Part shown: piece by piece, positions 18,668 to 28,204 of the stretch | Layout: the number at the start of each line of letters is the position of its first letter | How positions within the stretch are numbered: the stretch's first letter is position 1 | NCBI GenBank assembly: GCA_963847345.1 | Contig: CAWJZU010000039.1 | Span: 124,001 to 188,000 of the forward strand | Direction: 5' to 3' | Length of the DNA: 64,000 nucleotides | Source of the DNA: DATARH01 sp963847345 | GTDB lineage: Bacteria; Pseudomonadota; Alphaproteobacteria; ATCC43930; CGMCC-115725 | The notes under the pieces: model-generated | Told to the model about the DNA's origin: nothing | The model's input: the letters and a program-made list of their open reading frames with translations, nothing else | The model's database searches: none | Made by a program: the position numbers and the translations under genes

Positions 18668-19484
18668 ATGCCCGCTCCGATTGTCGTTGCCGACAGCATT
18701 ACCCGGATCGGACCCGAGGCCCGCGGCGCGGTTGTCGTCAACGCCTCGCATGGCGGGGTCTATGCCGCCTATCTCGCGGCCAAGCTCGGCGCCGTCGCGG
18801 CAATCTTCAACGACGCCGGGATCGGCTGCGACCGCGCCGGGATCGGCGGCCTCGACTACCTTCAGGAATTCGGTATGCCGGCCGCGACGGTCGGCCACGA
18901 GACCGCGCGGATCGGTGACGGCGCCGACATGATGGCAAGCGGCGTCATCACTTATGCGAACGCGCTCGCCGCCTCGCTCGGGGTCGCTCCCGGCCAGCCC
19001 TGCCGGGATGCCGCCGCCCTGCTGCAAAAGGCGCAGCCCGCCGACCGTGCGCCGCCCGAGGCGATCGAGGGGGCATTCCTGCTGATCCCGGACGCGCCGC
19101 CGGTCTGGGCGCTCGAACTCGGCGTCGCTCGTCGTGCCGGAACACAAGGAGGGAATCGTCGTTACCGGCTCGCATGGCGGGCTGCTCGGCGGCAGACCCG
19201 AGACCGCGCTCAAATACGACGTGCGTGGCGCGCTCTACAACGACGCCGGGATCGGCAAGGACGACGCCGGCATCTCACGCCTGCCGGCGCTCGATGGGCG
19301 CGGCATCCCGGCCGCGACGGTGTCGGCGGCGAGCGCCCGCATCGGCGACGCGCGCTCGACCTACGAGGACGGCATTATCAGCCGGGTCAACGCCACCGCC
19401 GCCGCGCTCGGCCTGCGCGAGGGCATCAGCGCGCGCGATTTTGTTTCCGGGCTGCGCCGCGATCATTGCAAAGCCATAGGCTGA
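18668..19484 (+). CDS. Conserved protein of unknown function with an internal duplication (frameshifted)
   Basis: 271 residues after removing one extra base near 19112. The protein is made of two similar ~110-residue halves. Each has a short strand ending in [A/G]SHGG, then a YNDAGIG or FNDAGIG element followed by D[R/D]AGI, then a G[M/I]PAATV strand, an ARIGD motif and a terminal N-A-x-A-A-x-L-G helix. I do not recognise a family with a known activity. It has no signal peptide or membrane segment. Its position between the E1 pair and an acetolactate-synthase-like enzyme suggests a role in the same pathway, but that is inference from neighbours only. Confidence 0.7.
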
Positions 19485-19494
19485 GCCGCCGATT

Positions 19495-19600
19495 ACCCCC
19501 TCCCTGATCCTCCCGCGCAAGCGGGGGAGGGGATTAGAATGGGGCGTCGGCTCGATTGACTCCCTCTTCCGCTTGCGGGGGAGGGCCGGGGTGGGGGCAA
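19495..19600. repeat. C/G-tract palindromic repeat (CCCTCCCC...GGGGAGGG family)
   Basis: Contains the hairpin CCTCCCGC-GCAA-GCGGGGGAGG and a second arm GCGGGGGAGGGCCGGGGTGGGGGC. The second arm, read on the minus strand, resembles the CCCCTCACCCCGACCCTCTC segment of the element at 61890-62004 and of the insertion inside nasA. It lies just upstream of the ribosome-binding site of the next gene. Confidence 0.7.
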
Positions 19601-19622
19601 GCCTCACCCGAAAGGAGATGAG

Positions 19623-21371
19623 ATGAACACGACGCTGCAGAACCGCCCGTCGGGAACGATGACCGGCGGACGGGCGCTTGCCGAGATGCTGCGCCTCGCG
19701 GGCGCCGGGCCGATGTTCGGCATGGGCGGGTTTCAGCTGCTGCCGTTCTATGACGCGGTCGGCATCGTCGGCCTCAACCATCATCTGATCAACGACGAGC
19801 GTTGTGGCGCCTTCGCCGCCGACGCCTATGCGCGCGTCACGAATCGGCCCGGTATTTGCGACGGCACACTCGGCCCCGGCGCGACCAATCTTGTCACCGG
19901 GCTGATCGAGTCGCTGAACGGCGGCATCCCGATCGTCGCGATCGCCGGCAACACCAACCGCACGCATTCCTGGAAGAACATGACGCAGGAATGCCGCCAG
20001 GCCGAAATCCTCAAGCCTGCGGTCAAGGAGCTGATCCGGGTCGAGACGACCGGCCGCGTGCCCGAGCTGGTGCGGCGCGCCTTCGCGGTGGCGACCTCGG
20101 GACGCCCCGGTCCGGTGCTGCTCGACGTGCCGGAGGATGTGGCGCACGGCATGCACGATTTCGCGCCCGAGGACTTCGTGATCGATGAGAGTACCTTGAA
20201 GGCGCCGGCCCGCCGCATCCGCCCGGATCGCGCCGATATCGAGCGCGCCGCGCGACTGATCGCGAAGGCCAAGCGGCCGGTATTGCTGACCGGCGGCGGC
20301 GTCCACCTGTCGGAAGCCTGGAGCGCGCTGACCGCCTTCGCCGAGGCGCAATCGATCCCGGTCGCACATACGATGAGCGGCAAGGGCGGCATCGCCTGCG
20401 CCAGTCCGCTCAATCTCGGCCTGTTCGGACGCTATTCGCGCATCGCCAACGATCTGATCGAGGCGTCGGACTGCCTGATCGTCATCGGCTGCAAGCTCGG
20501 CGAGATCGCGACCAAGCGGTTCGCGCTGCCGCCGCGGCACATCCCGGTCATTCATCTCGACATCGTCGCCGAGGAGATCGGCCGCTGCATCCCGGCCGAA
20601 ATCGCGCTGTGGGGCGACGCGCGCGCCGGGCTCGACGATCTCGGCGAGGCGCTGTCCGACAGCGCCGCCGCGGCCCGCTCGGCGCGCGCCGATCATGTCG
20701 CTGAGATCGCGCCGCGCATGCGGAAATGGGAAGAGGATGCCGCGCCACGGCTCAATTCGCGCGACCGCCCCGTGCACATGGCGCGGCTCTGCCGCGAGCT
20801 GAACAAGACGCTGCCGGCCGATGCGATCCTGGTCGCGGATGGCGGCTTCGCCGGGCACTGGACCGGGCTGCTTTACGACACGAAGAAAGCGGGGCGGCAT
20901 TTCATCCCGGATCGCGGCTTTGCCTCGATCGGCTACGGGCTGCCGGGCGGCATGGGGGCGTGGCTCGCGGCGCCCGACCGTCCGGTTGTCGCGATCAGCG
21001 GCGATGGCGGTTTCAACATGATGCTGGGCGAATTGGAGACCGCGCGCCGCATCGGTTGCGGCCTGACCGTGATCGTCGTCAACAACGCCGCCTCGGGTTA
21101 CGTCAAGGCGTTGCAGCACGTCATGATGGGCGGGCGCTACCAGTCCGCCGACCTTGTCGAGATGGATTACGCGGCGATCGCCCGCGCGATGGGCTGCGGC
21201 GGCATCCGCGTCGAGGACCCCGAGGCGCTGGCGCCCGCGCTGCGGCACGGGATGGAAGAACGCGACCGCCCGACCGTGATCGATGTCGTCGTGACCCGCG
21301 ACCCGGCCCAGATGCTCCCCGCGGTCGACAACCGCACCGTCGAGATCAGGCAAGGCGATCGCGTCGCCTGA
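19623..21371 (+). CDS. ThDP-dependent enzyme of the acetolactate synthase/benzoylformate decarboxylase superfamily
   Basis: 582 residues, intact; AAAGGAGATG precedes ATG 19623. Three domains are visible: the N-terminal pyrimidine-binding domain with catalytic Glu59 in NDER; a central domain with RPVLLTGGGVH; and a C-terminal pyrophosphate domain whose metal motif runs from GDGGFNM to VVNN. The YGLPGGMGAWLA segment is typical of this superfamily. It is not a biosynthetic AHAS by context, since no regulatory subunit follows. It more likely acts in catabolism of an unidentified 2-oxo acid or oxalyl-type substrate beside the E1 genes. Confidence 0.88.
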   Translation: MNTTLQNRPSGTMTGGRALAEMLRLAGAGPMFGMGGFQLLPFYDAVGIVGLNHHLINDERCGAFAADAYARVTNRPGICDGTLGPGATNLVTGLIESLNGGIPIVAIAGNTNRTHSWKNMTQECRQAEILKPAVKELIRVETTGRVPELVRRAFAVATSGRPGPVLLDVPEDVAHGMHDFAPEDFVIDESTLKAPARRIRPDRADIERAARLIAKAKRPVLLTGGGVHLSEAWSALTAFAEAQSIPVAHTMSGKGGIACASPLNLGLFGRYSRIANDLIEASDCLIVIGCKLGEIATKRFALPPRHIPVIHLDIVAEEIGRCIPAEIALWGDARAGLDDLGEALSDSAAAARSARADHVAEIAPRMRKWEEDAAPRLNSRDRPVHMARLCRELNKTLPADAILVADGGFAGHWTGLLYDTKKAGRHFIPDRGFASIGYGLPGGMGAWLAAPDRPVVAISGDGGFNMMLGELETARRIGCGLTVIVVNNAASGYVKALQHVMMGGRYQSADLVEMDYAAIARAMGCGGIRVEDPEALAPALRHGMEERDRPTVIDVVVTRDPAQMLPAVDNRTVEIRQGDRVA

Positions 21372-21445
21372 CGGCTGCAACGACCCTGCCGCGCCGCGGC
21401 ATCCTCCATTGGCTCCCGTGATGCCCGCGCCGTCGCTCGGGTAGC

Positions 21446-21461
21446 TGGCATGTCGCTTGCA
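21446..21461 (+). promoter_or_regulatory. Sigma-54 (RpoN) -24/-12 promoter for the ABC peptide operon
   Basis: TGGCATGTCGCTTGCA fits the sigma-54 consensus TGGCACG-N4-TTGCW with the invariant GG (21447-21448) and GC (21459-21460) exactly ten bases apart. Transcription would start about 12 bp further on, giving a ~45-nt leader before ATG 21518. A bacterial enhancer-binding protein such as NtrC would be needed; no clear site was found upstream. Confidence 0.7.
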
Positions 21462-21517
21462 TGTGAAAAAGACGAGGGTCCGGACGCCAATCGACGGACC
21501 GGAGCGGCAGGGAGCTG

Positions 21518-23138
21518 ATGTTGAAAGCGACGATGAACCCAATCAACACAGACAATCGGGGGCGGTGCGTTGCGCTGCTGTTCGGCACGGCACTGGCCTT
21601 CGGTGCGGCGGATGCACAAGCAGCGGGCACTTTGACGGTCGCGATGACCGCAGGCGATCTGCCGGCCACCACCGGCAACCCGGATCAGGGCTTCGAGGGC
21701 TACCGGTTCGTCGGGTATAATTTATACGATTCGCTGGTGCTGTGGGACCTGTCGGGCAAGCACGCCGACAAGGCGGCCGACATCAAGCCGGGACTCGCGA
21801 CCGAATGGCAGGTCGATGAGGCCAACCCGAAGCGCTGGATCTTCAAGCTGCGCAAGGGCGTCAAATGGCACGACGGCTGCGAGTTCACGGCCGATGACGT
21901 GATCTGGAACTGGGGCTATTCGGCCGACGAGAAGGCGCCGCAGTTCAACCCGGCGCAGTTCGCCCAGACCCGGCCCTATCTGGTCAACACCGCCGGCGTC
22001 ACGAAGATCGACGATTATACGGTGGCCTACGAGACCAAGGTTCCGGATGCGCTGTTCCCGTACGAGATCAGCTATGTGCTGTTGGTCAGCCCGTGCCGCG
22101 CCAAGGAAGTGAACAACGACTGGCAGGCCTACGCCGAAAAACCGTCGGGCACGGGACCGTACAAGTTCGACAAGGCGGTGCCGCACCAGCGGATGGAACT
22201 GGTGCCGAATACGGCGTACTGGGACAAGGACCGGGTGCCGAAACAGGACCGTCTCGTGCTGGTGCCGATGCCGGAAGCCTCGACCCGAACCGCGGCCTTG
22301 CTGTCGGGACAGGTGAACTGGGTCGAGGCGCCGTCGCCCGACTTGATCGACCGGCTGAAATCGGCCGGAATGCAGATCGTCACCAAGATCTATCCGCACA
22401 ACTGGAGCTACCAGCTCAATCATATCAACGGGCCGTTCAAGGACAAGCGCATCCGCCAGGCGGCGAATTACGCGCTGAACCGATCCGACATGAAGGAGAT
22501 GCTGAACGGGCTGATGCTCGAAGAGTATGCGACGGTGCCGCCATCAACACCATATTACGGCAATCCGAAGCGCTACGAATACGATCCGAAAAAGGCGCAA
22601 GCGCTGCTCAAGGAAGCCGGGTGCCTGCCGTGCAAGGTGACGTTTGGCGATCTCGACGTCGGGGTCGGGGCAGATGCAGCCACTGCCGATGAACGAACTG
22701 GTCAAGTCGCAGATGGACGAGGCCGGGTTCGATGTGAAGCTGCAATCGATGGATTGGAACGCGCTGTTGCAGGTCGGCCGCGCCGGCGCGGAAAAAAATC
22801 CGGAGATCAACGCGATCAACATCAGCCGCCAGACGCAGGACCCATACAACGCGCTGATACGACATGTCTGGAGCGCGCAGAATTCGCCGAAGGGCGCCAA
22901 TTGGGGACACGCCGGCAATCCCGAAATGGACAAGCTGATCACCGCGATTTTCGCTGAGTTCGACGACGCAAAGCGGTTGGCGCTGCTCAAGCAACTCAAC
23001 GAGATGATGAACGAGGACGCATCGCTGATCTTTGTCGCGCACGATCTCAATCCGCGCGCCCTGTCGCCTAAGGTTAAAGGGTTCGAGCAGGCGCAGAGCT
23101 GGTTCCAGGATTTGACGCCGGTGACGGTCGCGCCGTAG
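21518..23138 (+). CDS. ABC transporter substrate-binding protein, family 5 (peptide type; frameshifted)
   Basis: 539 residues after removing one T from TTT at 22640-22642. The first ~35 residues contain a signal peptide ending ADAQA-AG, so the mature protein is periplasmic. Family 5 landmarks follow: LATEWQVDE, WKFKLRKGVKWHDG-like WIFKLRKGVKWHDG with FTADDVIWN, SGTGPYKF, YWDKD and INHINGPFKDKRIRQA. It is the first gene of a complete five-gene Opp/Dpp-type operon (binding protein, two permeases, two ATPases) behind a sigma-54 promoter. Substrate could be di- or oligopeptides or another nitrogenous compound. ATG 21518 or 21533 may be the start. Confidence 0.9.
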
Positions 23139-23159
23139 GCGTCAGCAACCCGTCGCGTC

Positions 23160-23233
23160 ATACCGGCGCAAGCCGGTATCCACCCGGCAGCCGCACGAGC
23201 GGATGAGAAATGGATCCCGGCCTTCGCCGGGAT
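23160..23233. repeat. Double-hairpin palindromic repeat (BIME-like)
   Basis: Two perfect 8-bp hairpins with 4-base loops: ATACCGGC-GCAA-GCCGGTAT (23160-23179) and ATCCCGGC-CTTC-GCCGGGAT (23214-23233), each flanked by a TCCA/TGGA element so that the pair is itself an inverted repeat. It lies between the binding-protein and first permease genes. Such a structure could lower expression of downstream genes relative to the abundant binding protein, as REP elements do. Confidence 0.8.
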
Positions 23234-23301
23234 GACGCGGGAGGGGCGTCACCACACGCCCCGTCTCACTGACGACGACAGTCCGACGAAAGGTTCCGTT
23301 C

Positions 23302-24257
23302 GTGGGCAAATACATCCTTCGGCGCATCCTGTACGCGATCCCGATTGCGTTCGGCGTCAGCGTCGTGTGCTTTTCGCTGGTCTACCTGGCGCCGGGCGAC
23401 CCGCTGCAAACCGTCGTGCCGCCGGACGCCACTGCCGAAACGATCGAGATCATCAAGCGCGCCTACGGTTTCGACAAGCCGCTGCCGTTGCAGTTCCTGA
23501 TCTGGCTCGGGCGGGCGCTGACCGGTGATTTCGGCATGTCGATCGCCACCAAGCTGCCGGTTCTCGACGAGATCGTGCTGGCGCTGTCGAACACGGCGAT
23601 GCTGGCGGCATTCGCGGTGCCGCTGGCGTTCTCGCTCGGCTTTGCGATGGGCACGCTGGCCGGTTCCTTTCCGGGAACCTGGATCGACCGGGTCGTGACC
23701 GGCGGCGCGGTGTTCGGGGTGAGTCTGCCGAATTACTGGCTCGGTATCGTGCTGGTCATCGTGTTCGCGGTCGAACTCTCGGTATTGCCGGCTACCGGCA
23801 TGGGATTACAAGGATCGAGCGATTCAATCCGTTCAACCCGAGCGATGCCCGGTTTTTGATATTGCCGGTGGTGACGTTGTCGATGGTTCCGATCGGCATC
23901 CTGTCGCGCACCACGCGCGCCGCCGTCGCCGAGCTGCACAATCAGGAGTTCGTTCAGACATTGCGCGCCAATGGTCTGTCGGAATGGACCGTCACAAGGC
24001 ATGTCGTAAAAAACGCGCTGCCGCAGGTGCTGGCGGTCATGGGACTGCAATTCGGCTATCTGCTCGGCGGGTCGATCCTGGTCGAGACCGTGTTCACCTG
24101 GCCCGGCAGCGGCTTTCTGCTGAGCAAGGCAATCATCAATCGCGACGTGCCGGTGCTGCAGGGCACGATCCTGGTTCTGTCGCTGGTCTTCGTCGCGACC
24201 AACCTGATCGTCGATCTGCTGCAATCGCTGATCGACCCGCGCATCCGCCGCTCCTGA
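23302..24257 (+). CDS. ABC transporter permease, DppB/OppB type (frameshifted)
   Basis: 318 residues after restoring one missing T near 23822 (giving DFNPFNPSDARF). Starts at GTG 23302 with MGKYILRRIL, the classic opening of DppB-type permeases. Six membrane helices are visible. The cytoplasmic coupling loop EAA-like segment RTTRAAVAELHNQEFVQTLRANG contacts the ATPases. LAPGDPLQ after the first helix is also typical. It forms the transmembrane channel with the next gene, whose TTG start is 17 bp downstream. Confidence 0.92.
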
Positions 24258-24274
24258 ACCTCGGAGAGCTCGCA

Positions 24275-25183
24275 TTGTCCGACACCGCGGTAACGAACAA
24301 CGCGCTCGACGTTTTCGACGAACAGGCAGCGCCGGCAACGCGCGTGCGGGGCTACTGGCAGTCGGTGTTGTACCGGCTGCGTCACGACCCGGTGACACTG
24401 GCTTTTGCCGCGGTCGTTCTGCTGATCGTGCTGGCGGCGATCTTCGCGCCGCTGATCGCCCCGTTCGATCCGTACAAGGAAAGCATCGTCGGCCGGCTGA
24501 AGCCGCTCGGCTGGCGCGGCCACCTGCTCGGCACCGACGAACTCGGCCGCGACATGCTGAGCCGGCTGATTTATGGCGGCCGCATGTCGCTGCTGATGGG
24601 CGTCGTGCCGGTCGCGATCGCGTCGGCGATCGGGGGCAGCCTCGGGATCATCGCCGGTTTTGGCGGCGGGCGGGTCAACACCGTCATCATGCGCACGATG
24701 GACGTGTTTTACGCGTTCCCGTCGGTGCTGCTGGCGGTCGCGATCGCCGGCGCGATGGGCGGCGGCATTGTCAATGGCATGCTGGCGCTGACGCTGGTGT
24801 TCATCCCGCCGGTCTGCCGCGTCGCCGAGACCGCGACGACGCAGGTCCGGGCGCTCGACTTTATCGAGGCCGCGCGCGCCAGCGGCGCGGGGAGCCTGAC
24901 GATCATCCGCCATCACGTGCTCGGCAACGTGCTCGGCCCGGTTTTTATCTATGCCTCGTCATTGGTCAGCGTCAGCATCCTCTTGGCCTCGGGTCTGTCG
25001 TTTCTCGGCCTCGGCGTGCGGCCGCCGACGCCGGATTGGGGCCTGATGCTGAGCACATTGCGCCAGTCGATCTATGTCGTGCCGGTTGTCTGCGCGTTGC
25101 CCGGGCTGGCGATTTTCATCACATCGGTGTGCTTCAACCTGGTCAGCGACGGGTTGCGCGCGGCGATGGACGTCCGGATGTAG
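24275..25183 (+). CDS. ABC transporter permease, DppC/OppC type
   Basis: 302 residues, intact. I place the start at TTG 24275 because GGAGAG lies eight bases upstream and there is no better in-frame start before the first membrane helix. The N-terminal cytoplasmic segment leads to the DppC hallmark HLLGTDELGRDMLSRLIYG, then an EAA loop (ATTQVRALDFIEAARASG) and the closing GLSFLGLGVRPPTPDWG segment. Together with the DppB-type protein it forms the permease heterodimer. Confidence 0.92.
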   Translation: MSDTAVTNNALDVFDEQAAPATRVRGYWQSVLYRLRHDPVTLAFAAVVLLIVLAAIFAPLIAPFDPYKESIVGRLKPLGWRGHLLGTDELGRDMLSRLIYGGRMSLLMGVVPVAIASAIGGSLGIIAGFGGGRVNTVIMRTMDVFYAFPSVLLAVAIAGAMGGGIVNGMLALTLVFIPPVCRVAETATTQVRALDFIEAARASGAGSLTIIRHHVLGNVLGPVFIYASSLVSVSILLASGLSFLGLGVRPPTPDWGLMLSTLRQSIYVVPVVCALPGLAIFITSVCFNLVSDGLRAAMDVRM

Positions 25184-25242
25184 CCGGCGCGGATGTGATC
25201 AGGCGGATCGAGCGCGCCTAATGGAGCGCAGAGGAGTTTCCG

Positions 25243-26316
25243 ATGCCTGACGGTTTGCTGGACGGCTTGCTGGACCCGCGCGACCGCGGCGGCCCGCTTC
25301 AGCCGATGCTGATCGTGCGCGATCTGAAAAAACATTTCCCGGTCAAGGGCGCCCGCGGCAAGGCGGTCAAGGCGGTGGACGGCGTCTCGTTTGACGTGAA
25401 GAAGGGCGAGACGCTGGGCGTCGTCGGCGAGTTAGGCTGCGGCAAGTCGACTCTGGCGCGGCTGCTGCTGCATCTGCTCGCGCCGGATAGCGGCGAGCTG
25501 GTGTTCGACGGCGAGGCGGTCGGCAAGGCGGACGGCATCCCGGTCGACGCACTGCGCCGCCAGGTGCAGATGGTGTTTCAGGATTCGTATGCCTCGCTCA
25601 ACCCGCGCATGCCGATCCGCGACTCGGTCGCGTTCGGCCCGTTCGTCCAGGGCACGGCGAAAGCGGCGGCACGCGACATCGCCCGCGACACCTTGCGCAA
25701 GGTCGGCATGGACCCGGAACTGTTCGGGCCGCGCTATCCGCACGAGCTCTCCGGCGGGCAAAAGCAGCGCGTCAACATCGCGCGCGCGCTGGCGACCGGG
25801 CCGCGCATGGTGATCCTCGACGAGCCGGTATCGGCGCTCGACAAATCGGTCGAGGCGCAGGTCCTCAATCTGCTGCGCGCGCTGAAGCGGCAGTTCAACC
25901 TGACCTATGTCTTCATCAGCCATGATCTCGGCGTCGTCCGCTATATCAGCGACCGGGTCCTGGTCATGTATCTCGGACGGGTCGTCGAACTCGGCCCGGT
26001 CGATGCGGTGTTCGAAGCGCCGCGCCACCCGTACACGCAGGCGCTGCTCGCCTCGCGGCCGAGTATGGACCCGAGCCGGCGGATCGACGAGCCGCCGATC
26101 AGCGGCGACCCGCCGAACCCGATCGACCCGCCCTCGGGCTGCCGTTTTCACACGCGCTGCCCGTTTGCCGAGCAGGTATGCCAAGAGGCCGAGCCGGCGC
26201 TTGATGGTGCGCCCGATCGGGCCGAGCACGCAATTGCCGCCTGCCACATGCTCGAACCCGCATTCGGGGCACGGCAGCCTCGGACGCGGACGGAGCTGAA
26301 TTCATGGATGGAATGA
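25243..26316 (+). CDS. ABC transporter ATP-binding protein, DppF/OppF type
   Basis: 357 residues, intact. Walker A is GELGCGKST (62-70); the usual Ser at the third position is Leu, which is outside the invariant G-x4-GK[S/T]. The ABC signature LSGGQKQR, Walker B MVILDEP and the switch His (FISHDLGV) are present. The C-terminal oligopeptide-transporter domain carries the CRFHTRCPFAEQVC cysteine cluster seen in DppF/OppF proteins, where it can bind an Fe-S cluster. The next ATPase gene overlaps by 13 bp, showing translational coupling. Confidence 0.93.
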   Translation: MPDGLLDGLLDPRDRGGPLQPMLIVRDLKKHFPVKGARGKAVKAVDGVSFDVKKGETLGVVGELGCGKSTLARLLLHLLAPDSGELVFDGEAVGKADGIPVDALRRQVQMVFQDSYASLNPRMPIRDSVAFGPFVQGTAKAAARDIARDTLRKVGMDPELFGPRYPHELSGGQKQRVNIARALATGPRMVILDEPVSALDKSVEAQVLNLLRALKRQFNLTYVFISHDLGVVRYISDRVLVMYLGRVVELGPVDAVFEAPRHPYTQALLASRPSMDPSRRIDEPPISGDPPNPIDPPSGCRFHTRCPFAEQVCQEAEPALDGAPDRAEHAIAACHMLEPAFGARQPRTRTELNSWME

Positions 26317-27375
26317 GTACGAGTGTCAGCGGCGTCGAACCGCTTGCCGAGATCCGCGATCTGAGCGTGCGCTTCGTCAGCCGCGAGGCGACCGTGCACG
26401 CGGTCAACGGCGTCAGCTTCACGGTCCACCCCGGCGAGGTGCTGTGCATCCTAGGCGAGTCCGGGTCCGGGAAAAGTGTGACGTTGCGGGCGCTGCTGCG
26501 GTTGCTGCCGCCCCGCCGGACGCGGATCGAGGGCGGCGTACGGGTCTGCGGCGAGGACGTGCTGGCGATGCCCCGGTGGCAGTTGCGCGACTTTCGCGGC
26601 GGCCTTGTCTCGATGATCTTCCAGGAGCCGATGACCGCGCTCGACCCGGTCTACACGATCGGACAGCAGATCGGCGAGATCGTGCGCCGTCACACCGGGG
26701 TCAGCCGGATGGCGGCGCGAGCGCGGGCGCTGGAGCTGCTCGACCTGGTGCGCATCCCGTCCGCGGAGCGCCGGCTCGACGCCTACCCGCACGAACTGTC
26801 CGGCGGCTTGCGCCAGCGCGCGATGATCGCGATGGCGCTGTCGTGCAAGCCGCGCCTGCTTGCTCGCCGACGAGCCGACAACCGCGCTCGACGCGACCGT
26901 GCAGGTCCAGGTGCTGATCCTGCTGCGGCGGCTGCAGCGCGAGTTGGGCATGGGCATGATCTTCGTGACGCACGATCTCGGCGTCGCGGCCGAAATCGCC
27001 GACCGCATCGCGGTCATGTATGCCGGCCGCATCGTCGAGAGCGGCCCGGTGGCGGACGTGCTCGGCGCGCCGGCGCACCCGTATACGGCCGGGCTGCTTG
27101 CTTCGACCGTGCACGGCCAAGCGCGCGACCGCGATATCGACGCCATTCCGGGCAGCCCACCCGACATGCGGCGTCTGCCGCCGGGCTGCTCCTTCGCGCC
27201 GCGCTGCGCCAGGCGGATGCCGGAATGCCGCGAACGGGTGCCGGCGCCGCGCTTTCCGGGGCCGGGCAGGATGGCGGCGTGTGTCGCCGTACCGGAACGC
27301 TCTCCGATCGCGACGGAAGCGGGGATCGACGAGCGGTCGCTCGCTATCGCGCCAGCGCCGTCGTTATCGCGGTGA
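26304..27375 (+). CDS. ABC transporter ATP-binding protein, DppD/OppD type (frameshifted)
   Basis: 356 residues after deleting one extra T near 26865, which restores RLLLADEPTTALD (Walker B). Walker A is GESGSGKS (51-58); the signature LSGGLRQR and FVTHDLGV follow. The C-terminal oligopeptide domain has PPGCSFAPRCARRMPEC. It overlaps the preceding gene and is the last of the operon. Its 3' end overlaps the convergent hemD-like gene by 32 bp, so the two operons meet tail to tail. Confidence 0.92.
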
Positions 27376-28204
27376 CCAGCGGCTTCATAAAATACTGACC
27401 CGCCGGCACGATTGTCGGGCTGACGCCGTGGCGTTCGAGCTCCGAGGCCACGACCGGGCCGACCGCGGCTGTCGCGGTTCGCCGCAGCGCGGTTGTCAGT
27501 CGATCCGTTACGCCGCGTTCCCGGGCGAGGTCGAACAGGCGCCGGGCCTGCGAGGCGCTGGTAAACGCGACCGCGTCGATCCCGCCGGCCACGACCTCCT
27601 CGATCAGCCTGGCGAGGGCGTCGTCGGATGCGGCGGCGGCGTAGGCGTACGGGGTGACCGGATCGGGCAAGGCCCCGGCGGCTTCGAGGAAATCGGCGAG
27701 GCGGCTCGGCGCGTCAGGATAAAGCTGCACGCCGACGCGCCGGCCGCGCAATTCGAGATCGGACAGCACGGCGATCAGGCCGTCTGTTGTGGCTTCCTCG
27801 GCCCGGAGCTGCGGCGTCAATCCGAGCGCGCGCAACGCCCGTGCCGGCTTCGGGCCGCGGATGATTGTCGTCGTGCTGCCCAGCGCAGCGACGAAATCCG
27901 CGCCGATGCCGGTGCGTTGCGCCAGCTCGTGCAGGCGGCTCAGCCCCTCGCCGGTCAGCAGCACCAGATAATCGGCAGGCATGGCGATAAACCGCCCGAG
28001 CCAGGCGACGACCGGGGCGGGGTCCGCCACATCGACGATCGCCACCGCCGGGCAGCTCACGATATCAGCGCCCTGCTCACGCAGCATCTGCGCGAGGCGC
28101 TCGGCTTCGCGCGTCTCCAACAATGCAATCATGCGGCCGGAAAGCGGGCCCGCCTCGATCCGGTCGTTCATCGCAATGGCCTCCGGGGCATGCTGCCGGG
28201 TCAT
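27344..28204 (-). CDS. hemD: Uroporphyrinogen-III synthase family protein
   Basis: 286 residues from ATG 28204, which overlaps the nasA stop codon (ATGA), so it is translationally coupled to nasA. HemD-family features are the opening RMIALLETREAERLAQMLREQG, a central LLTGEGLSRL-type segment, AFTSASQARRLFDLA and a closing VGPVVASELERHGV. The enzyme cyclises hydroxymethylbilane to uroporphyrinogen III, the precursor of siroheme. Its place at the end of the nitrate operon makes sense because NirB needs siroheme. HemD sequences are poorly conserved; the assignment relies on the fold pattern plus context. Confidence 0.8.
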   Translation of the reverse strand: MTRQHAPEAIAMNDRIEAGPLSGRMIALLETREAERLAQMLREQGADIVSCPAVAIVDVADPAPVVAWLGRFIAMPADYLVLLTGEGLSRLHELAQRTGIGADFVAALGSTTTIIRGPKPARALRALGLTPQLRAEEATTDGLIAVLSDLELRGRRVGVQLYPDAPSRLADFLEAAGALPDPVTPYAYAAAASDDALARLIEEVVAGGIDAVAFTSASQARRLFDLARERGVTDRLTTALRRTATAAVGPVVASELERHGVSPTIVPAGQYFMKPLVTAITTALAR

